20,738 bases of DNA from Ophiothrix spiculata (Eukaryota > Echinodermata > Ophiuroidea > Amphilepidida > Ophiotrichidae): the NCBI GenBank assembly GCA_000969725.1, contig JXSR01S018802.1. One strand, written 5' to 3'. Numbering within the stretch: the stretch's first letter is position 1; each line of letters begins with the position of its first letter. Below the pieces are notes generated by a model. That model ran no database searches, had not been told where the DNA came from, and saw only the letters and a list, made by a program, of their open reading frames with translations. Position numbers and translations under genes: made by a program. Shown here piece after piece: positions 15,944-20,738 of the stretch.

Positions 15944-16147
15944 ATGAAGAACTAACCTGTGAACCATTCCCACAAATTGACAATGGTGAAATTACCTGCG
16001 GAGTAGCTCTTGGCGGCAATATGCTCTGTCGGGTAGTCTGCAATTCTGGTTTTGTCTTTGCACCCGCCAGCGCCAGTTACGCGTGCAAAGCAGTCGACGG
16101 TGTGGCAACGTGGGATCCATTACCCGTGCCAGAGAGCATATGTACAA
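15944..16147 (+). CDS. CCP/sushi domain exon, duplication copy 1
   Basis: A 204-nt phase 1-1 exon encoding 68 residues. Cysteines at 6, 33, 48 and 67 and a Trp at 57 match the C1-C2-C3-W-C4 layout of a complement control protein (sushi) module. The segment QIDNGEI after C1 and CNSGF after C2 are typical. An extra pair (19 and 29) probably forms a third disulphide, as in some invertebrate CCPs. CCP modules mediate extracellular protein binding. The exon ends one base (a) into a codon, with donor gtaagt. An identical copy lies at 17790-17993. Confidence 0.88.
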
Positions 16148-16634
16148 GTAAGTCAAATTTGCGATTCTTCGTGGTCAATGTATCCATCTGATAAATTGAA
16201 TCCTGTATAGAATTGCTACAAACTTTCTTGTTTTATATCTGGATACCCTTTGAAAAATATGTTATATATGTGACATATCCCCTGGAAACATCAGCCTAAT
16301 CATGATAGATAAAAGTACATGTTAAAAGAGCTTACATTCAGGAAGAACCAAAGATATGTTAGATTTGGCTTGTCAATTTCTAAAGCTAAATATTTAAGTT
16401 TCCAGTGTCCAAGTAAATGTCCAATTATTTCATTTGATCAATATAGCTTAATATAGGTAGTTTGGATACGATTACTTGAATGAGAAAAAAAACCACCTAA
16501 ACAATGGCGACAGTGACCATTGCAATTGTTATATATAATATGTTCAATGTCCAAATAGGTACGACATTTAAATCATTCAAACGGTAAAACTAGAACATGA
16601 CTTTCAGGAAAATAATATTATTTGTTTCTCTTAG
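16148..16634 (+). other. Intron 16 (copy 1; copy 2 at 17994-18480)
   Basis: A 487-bp AT-rich intron with nothing recognised. The acceptor is gtttctcttag (16624-16634). Confidence 0.75.
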
Positions 16635-16821
16635 ATCCAACGGCTGGCACAGAAATTCACCGAGAAGTTCAGCTTATCTTTCATATGTCATCTGACACGG
16701 ACAGTCTATGTAATAATGAAGCTCAGATCAGTCTAGTTCCAGGCCAAATGAGAAGCGCGCTCTCCGCTAATAATCTTTGCACACGAGGTACTGCTATTGC
16801 CTGCAGGGACATTGCTGCAAC
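16635..16821 (+). CDS. Unrecognised Cys-containing exon, duplication copy 1
   Basis: A 187-nt exon, phase 1 in and phase 2 out, encoding about 62 residues. It begins NPTAGTEIHREVQLIFHM and has cysteines at 26, 49 and 57. I do not recognise the domain. The alternating hydrophobic pattern (VQLIF, AQISLV) suggests beta strands, and it probably continues into the exon at 20277. The donor in this copy is c|gtaagc, whereas copy 2 has the stronger c|gtaagt, because the duplication breakpoint replaces the following base. If this exon were joined to the next exon present (16971) the reading would be ACA TGA, a stop. An in-frame transcript would have to skip this copy. Confidence 0.75.
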
Positions 16822-16970
16822 GTAAGCTTATTTCAATGTACCCTAAGTTAACGCTACAATTAAAAACTTAAGCACATTGACATGATCAATTAAACCAAGG
16901 TAAACAGTAAACAAGCTTGTGGGCATAACTGGTTAAATATGAATTCATTTTGCTGTCCATGTTCATTTAG

Positions 16971-17231
16971 ATGACGATCCTCCTAAAGTTGACTGTCCTT
17001 CAAACATTGTCGACCAAACAACAAACAACGGCAAGGTGATCAATTGGAGTAAAGCAGAAGTAACAGACAACCTTAAACTACGCTCGATCAATCCGATAGA
17101 GTACGATCCACCCAATGCAACCATGATAAAGGCAGCTTCTGATGGATTTTCACAAATCGTTACGGTTACAACATGGGATAGCTTTAATAATGAAGGGTCA
17201 TGTCAGTTCCTCATTACACTCTATCAAATAG
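16971..17231 (+). CDS. HYR-type domain exon, type B (2), duplication copy 2
   Basis: Identical over all 261 nt to the exon at 15125-15385, with the same acceptor (tttag, 16966-16970) and donor. It expects one base of a split codon upstream (phase 1). That matches the end of the CCP copy at 16147 (A + AT = Asn in place of Asp) but not the end of the unknown exon at 16821, which leaves two bases. The preceding intron, from 16822 to 16970, is only 149 bp and is the shortest in the gene, consistent with a junction made by duplication rather than an evolved intron. Confidence 0.85.
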
Positions 17232-17789
17232 GTAAGATCTAGAATAGACTAGTGAAATACCGTGTCATGCTATTAACAAGTCGTGAAAGATGCGTTATAG
17301 AAAAACAAATTTGATTTATAGTTTTATCAATTCGCCAAAGTACAAAACCTAGCGATTTCTCCACATTACCAACACGACTATCAATCAGCTTTTTCAACTC
17401 TTTATTATTGGCCTCTTTGATTCACAAGCTTCACAAGAGAACCTCAACATACAAAATTGGCATTTATACGTCTAATGTTGCGTCATTGATGAACCGGGTC
17501 CTTCTGATTTGCAGTCAACAACCGACATCGACCAATTGGTTTTTATGTTCACCTTTGATGCATCAAAATACCAAAACACCACCTCTAATACCAACTAATT
17601 TAGACTCAAAATAGGCTGACCGATTGCACAACATATACTGACATATTGCTGTTGTAAAGCAGAAGTTATTGAGTCCAACGGCTGTTTGTAAATTCTATGA
17701 GGAACCTTTACTAAGCTGTATTAAGGAAGCTTAATGAAACACCTGTGTATAACACTCATTTTAACCTGTTTTAAATATGTATTTTACAG

Positions 17790-17993
17790 ATGAAGAACTA
17801 ACCTGTGAACCATTCCCACAAATTGACAATGGTGAAATTACCTGCGGAGTAGCTCTTGGCGGCAATATGCTCTGTCGGGTAGTCTGCAATTCTGGTTTTG
17901 TCTTTGCACCCGCCAGCGCCAGTTACGCGTGCAAAGCAGTCGACGGTGTGGCAACGTGGGATCCATTACCCGTGCCAGAGAGCATATGTACAA
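17790..17993 (+). CDS. CCP/sushi domain exon, duplication copy 2
   Basis: Identical over 204 nt to 15944-16147, with the same six cysteines and Trp, and identical flanking introns. If both copies are used the protein gains a second HYR-CCP pair. If the duplication is an artefact, only one of the two exists in the genome. Confidence 0.85.
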
Positions 17994-18480
17994 GTAAGTC
18001 AAATTTGCGATTCTTCGTGGTCAATGTATCCATCTGATAAATTGAATCCTGTATAGAATTGCTACAAACTTTCTTGTTTTATATCTGGATACCCTTTGAA
18101 AAATATGTTATATATGTGACATATCCCCTGGAAACATCAGCCTAATCATGATAGATAAAAGTACATGTTAAAAGAGCTTACATTCAGGAAGAACCAAAGA
18201 TATGTTAGATTTGGCTTGTCAATTTCTAAAGCTAAATATTTAAGTTTCCAGTGTCCAAGTAAATGTCCAATTATTTCATTTGATCAATATAGCTTAATAT
18301 AGGTAGTTTGGATACGATTACTTGAATGAGAAAAAAAACCACCTAAACAATGGCGACAGTGACCATTGCAATTGTTATATATAATATGTTCAATGTCCAA
18401 ATAGGTACGACATTTAAATCATTCAAACGGTAAAACTAGAACATGACTTTCAGGAAAATAATATTATTTGTTTCTCTTAG

Positions 18481-18667
18481 ATCCAACGGCTGGCACAGAA
18501 ATTCACCGAGAAGTTCAGCTTATCTTTCATATGTCATCTGACACGGACAGTCTATGTAATAATGAAGCTCAGATCAGTCTAGTTCCAGGCCAAATGAGAA
18601 GCGCGCTCTCCGCTAATAATCTTTGCACACGAGGTACTGCTATTGCCTGCAGGGACATTGCTGCAAC
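18481..18667 (+). CDS. Unrecognised Cys-containing exon, duplication copy 2
   Basis: Identical in coding sequence to 16635-16821. This copy has the native downstream intron with donor gtaagt. Its phase 2 end (gca ac) joins correctly to the phase 2 acceptor exon at 20277 (t), giving a Thr codon followed by CIDLSPS. It is therefore the copy that continues the frame to the rest of the protein. Confidence 0.82.
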
Positions 18668-19163
18668 GTAAGTCACTTTATTCAGCTTACTTTTACAATT
18701 ACACAATTGATAATGCTATACAAATTGTAGTGTTCAAAATTTGACGTCCTTCCCTCGTACCTCTTGATATTGGACCAGTTAAGCAAACATTAACATATCC
18801 AGATGAAGTACGATTTATTTTGAACAATAACCTACTGGTAACAAAACATCATAATCAAATTTTCCTGAGAGCCTGTCATATATTTGTGACATATCTAATA
18901 AAACATTATATATACAAATATTTATTGTTCATGAGCGCAATAGTAAAATTTATTGCCTTTGAAGTGATCTTGGGACTACATAATATTTCCCGAGACCGAG
19001 GGAAATAGTATGATTGTCTCAAAGTCACTGACGGGTAATAGTTTTACTATTGCCTGAATGAAAGAGTATCGATATTTGCTATTTATATAACTCATCCATA
19101 GATTCTGGTCATTTGATTGGTAAGATTGTAACACATGACCATTTGTTATTTTTACTATTACTA

Positions 19164-19210
19164 TCATCCATTTGATAGTCTTTACTATCACTTTCATCCA
19201 TTTGATAGTA
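19164..19210 (+). repeat. Short direct repeat (atccatttgatagt) in intron 17
   Basis: The motif atccatttgatagt occurs twice (near 19167 and 19197), separated by ctttactatcactttc. The tactatca and tgatagta blocks are also mutually inverted, so the stretch could form a small hairpin. Its role is unknown. Confidence 0.6.
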
Positions 19211-19577
19211 TATGATATGACCGGTGATAAAGTTGAAAATCCGCCATTTTGTTTTTGCTCATGTATAGGGATTTTACATACAAAAAAAGTAGTCAGTGAA
19301 GAAAATGTTTATTTTAAATTCGATCGAGTTGAAATTTGGTGGAAAGATGGAGACAGTGATAAAAAGTATGGAGTTTACAGATTTGAAATCGGTTAGATAT
19401 TTTTTTTAAAAACGTTGAAAATATCAAGGAAATCCAAGCCAAAACATACAGTTCTGGAATGTATGTGCCACGTAATGTAGTTTTAACCAAACGATGAACA
19501 ACGAATCTATGCATGAGGTATATAAAACAATAGTTTATGTGTAATCAAATGACTAGAATCTATAGAGGAGTTGTAAA

Positions 19578-19745
19578 ACAAATATTAACTGCTTATATTC
19601 GTGTGATGGTAAAAATATACCATCCCGAATTTGAAGATTCATTGTTCCATTTCACTCGCCTATCGGCTCGTGAAATGGAACAATCAATCTTTCAATTCAG
19701 GATGGTATATTTTTACCATCACACTCATTTGCAGTTAATATTTGT
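19578..19745. mobile_element. Long hairpin element (MITE-like), about 168 bp
   Basis: Arms of about 75 bp pair almost completely. acaaatattaactgc at the left (19578) mirrors gcagttaatatttgt at the right. gtgtgatggtaaaaatatac (19601) mirrors gtatatttttaccatcacac (19705-19724). ttgttccatttcac mirrors gtgaaatggaacaa around a 14-bp loop near 19662 (tcgcctatcggctc). The loop-proximal arms are nearly perfect. No coding capacity or clear target duplication is seen. Confidence 0.8.
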
Positions 19746-19747
19746 AT

Positions 19748-19813
19748 AATATACCAATTGAGAGGGCATTGGAAAAACTATTCAAGCCAAATTCAAATCA
19801 ATCGGTATATAAT
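19748..19813. repeat. Small inverted repeat next to the hairpin element
   Basis: atataccaattga (about 19749-19761) is nearly the inverse of tcaatcggtatat (about 19799-19811). They are separated by about 37 bases and lie immediately beyond the larger hairpin. This may be the remnant of a second palindromic insertion or an outer part of the same element. Confidence 0.5.
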
Positions 19814-20276
19814 ACATACGTTTACACTTCCATTTGATTGTCGAAAACAGTTTATACTCTAAAAACCTTGAAGTATACAGACTATGTTACAAGATCCATA
19901 GCATATTCCTTGTGTTCTTCAACATTGTGAACTGGTGGTTTTGTATTGTGTAAGAGACTAGTATTGATTGATAAGAATTGATTAAGGCCGAAACACAGGC
20001 TGCGTATTAACATATTTTAACATGAATTCTTCATTATTTTGGTATTATTTGGGGCTATTTTTTTGATAATACGATTTGTGAAATATGGACTAATTTACTT
20101 CCCCGTATGGTCATATTGGTTTTTGTGCGTTAATCGGCTACTTGTTGCATACTTCAAGATTTACAGAGTATAGATGTGAAAGGAGTAATACGCTTTACCC
20201 AAGATAAAAATTGCACTTCAGACAGCCATTCACCATAAATATTGACATATTTATATATCTATACTATGATTTTCAG

Positions 20277-20569
20277 TTGCATAGATCTGAGTCCATCCAT
20301 TCGCAGACGTAAAAAGCGTGCTGCTCTCAGTGATATAATGGTGGATGTGGTCGTATCTTCGCCTACCTTTGGTTCTCAGATGCATTCTTTGACTGATCTT
20401 CAGAATGACGTCATATCTTTAGCTAACGACATCTTGGCTTATGCCAACTCCGGGGATTTAACCATAAATATGGGCGAGGCGGTACCCAGTGACACTAATG
20501 CAAATGAAATTTCAGATCATTTTGTTTGGAAATGCAGCGAAGGAGAGAGAAGCACTTTGAATGGATGTG
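20277..20569 (+). CDS. Exon with furin-like cleavage site (unrecognised domain continuation)
   Basis: A 293-nt exon, phase 2 in and phase 1 out, encoding about 97 residues. After TCIDLSPSI comes RRRKKR (20302-20319), a good R-x-(K/R)-R proprotein convertase site, followed by AALSDIMVDVVVSSP. A helical-looking stretch SLTDLQNDVISLANDILAYA is next. The exon ends with two cysteines in KCSEGERSTLNGCG. Cleavage after RRRKKR would split the protein just downstream of the CCP region, perhaps leaving the parts joined by disulphides. The cysteine-rich ending suggests another Cys-rich module begins in the next exon. I do not recognise the fold. The acceptor is attttcag and the donor gtaagt. Confidence 0.85.
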
Positions 20570-20738
20570 GTAAGTAATCCTAACGATGTTGTGTAAATCC
20601 ACTCTGTCTTGTACAAATGTGTGCTAACATTGGCAGTTATGGTCATTTTCTTTTTTTATGTCTGACTCAATTGGGTCATACTCTCCTCTACCGATATCTA
20701 ACATTGAAGCATTTTATAAAACTTTATATTAACTTTTA
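20570..20738 (+). other. Start of the next intron (cut by the window end)
   Basis: It begins with a strong donor gtaagt. No further feature is seen. The gene continues beyond the window, since no stop codon ends the frame at 20569. Confidence 0.75.

Larger units (their letters stand above)
14981..18672 (+). repeat. Perfect 1846-bp direct tandem duplication
   Basis: Unit 1 is 14981-16826 and unit 2 is 16827-18672. Both start cttatttcaatgtacccta and end ctgcaacgtaag. Every coding and intronic stretch I compared between them is identical at an offset of 1846. The unit carries the end of intron 14, the last HYR exon, the CCP exon, the unknown exon and the first five bases of the next intron (gtaag). 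Unit 1 is preceded by agcaaatt and unit 2 is followed by tcactttatt; no microhomology at the breakpoint is obvious. Identity across introns implies a very recent event, an allelic stack or an assembly error. Confidence 0.95.
18668..20276 (+). other. Intron 17 (1.6 kb)
   Basis: The native intron after the unknown exon. It holds a small palindrome near 18980-19010, short direct repeats of ccatttgatagt near 19160-19210, and a long hairpin element at 19578-19745. The open frame at 19172-19396 has no domain or splice context. No exon is seen. The acceptor is atgattttcag (20266-20276). Confidence 0.7.
318..20569 (+). other. Gene span: multi-exon extracellular EGF/HYR/CCP protein (partial at both ends)
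   Basis: Eighteen distinct coding exons, plus three duplicated ones, read on the plus strand with AG acceptors and GT donors. Junctions are phase 1 up to the unknown exon, which ends in phase 2. The order is eleven EGF-like, four HYR-type, one CCP/sushi, one unrecognised exon and one exon with a furin-like site. All domains are typical of secreted or cell-surface adhesion or matrix proteins. I see no signal peptide, transmembrane helix, start or terminal stop, so this is an internal part of a larger gene. The mix of EGF, HYR and CCP recalls SVEP1/polydom-type and other deuterostome adhesion proteins. However, the EGF block precedes the HYR block here, so I give no gene name. The frame is continuous except at the tandem duplication at 14981-18672. 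Confidence 0.85.

Noticed and set aside
19172-19396. 74-codon open frame that might be an additional exon of intron 17
   Set aside because: The phase 2 end at 18667 and the phase 2 start at 20277 already join in frame. I see no acceptor-donor pair or extracellular domain pattern in this frame.

Overview
The window is animal nuclear DNA. It holds the middle part of one plus-strand gene for a large modular extracellular protein. The exons are short (108-293 bp), each bounded by AG and GT, and nearly all are symmetrical phase 1-1 modules. They lie in AT-rich introns full of small palindromic DNA transposons. Tandem EGF exons followed by HYR and sushi (CCP) exons, with intron sizes from a few hundred bases to about 4 kb, suggest a marine invertebrate, probably a non-vertebrate deuterostome such as an echinoderm or hemichordate. 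That taxonomic call is inference. I see no transcription start, signal-peptide exon or 3' end, so both gene ends lie outside the window.

Layout: 1-317 is an upstream intron or flank with ACTCTTT-type hairpins. Eleven EGF-like exons follow (318-437, 966-1085, 1527-1646, 1937-2053, 2424-2543, 2891-3010, 5152-5274, 9074-9202, 9520-9657, 10198-10332, 12192-12299). Four HYR-type exons follow in an A-B-A-B pattern (12872-13153, 13630-13890, 14380-14655, 15125-15385). Then come a CCP/sushi exon (15944-16147), an unrecognised Cys-containing exon (16635-16821), and a last exon with an RRRKKR furin-like site (20277-20569). The last exon is phase 2 in and phase 1 out, so the gene continues beyond the window.

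The most striking structure is an apparently perfect 1846-bp direct tandem duplication (14981-16826 and 16827-18672) carrying the last HYR exon, the CCP exon and the unknown exon. The duplicated block is not phase-symmetrical. Splicing the first copy of the unknown exon (phase 2 out) to the second HYR copy (phase 1 in) reads ACA then TGA, an immediate stop. The duplication is therefore an assembly artefact, a damaging allele, or is tolerated by skipping the first copy of the unknown exon, which restores the frame as HYR-CCP-HYR-CCP.

The introns record much transposon activity: a TA-flanked palindromic MITE family with three copies, a 1.02-kb decayed mariner-like element with transposase remnants, a 5'-truncated LINE fragment ending in a GATA microsatellite, a tRNA-like sequence, two elements with GGCC termini and 3-bp target duplications, and several other long inverted repeats. 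An earlier duplication made EGF exons 1 and 2. One intronic copy still shows the empty target site of a 153-bp element inserted in the other copy.

I did not find a previously undescribed enzymatic or defence system. The observations most worth follow-up are the frame-breaking duplication and the unrecognised module with the furin-like site.
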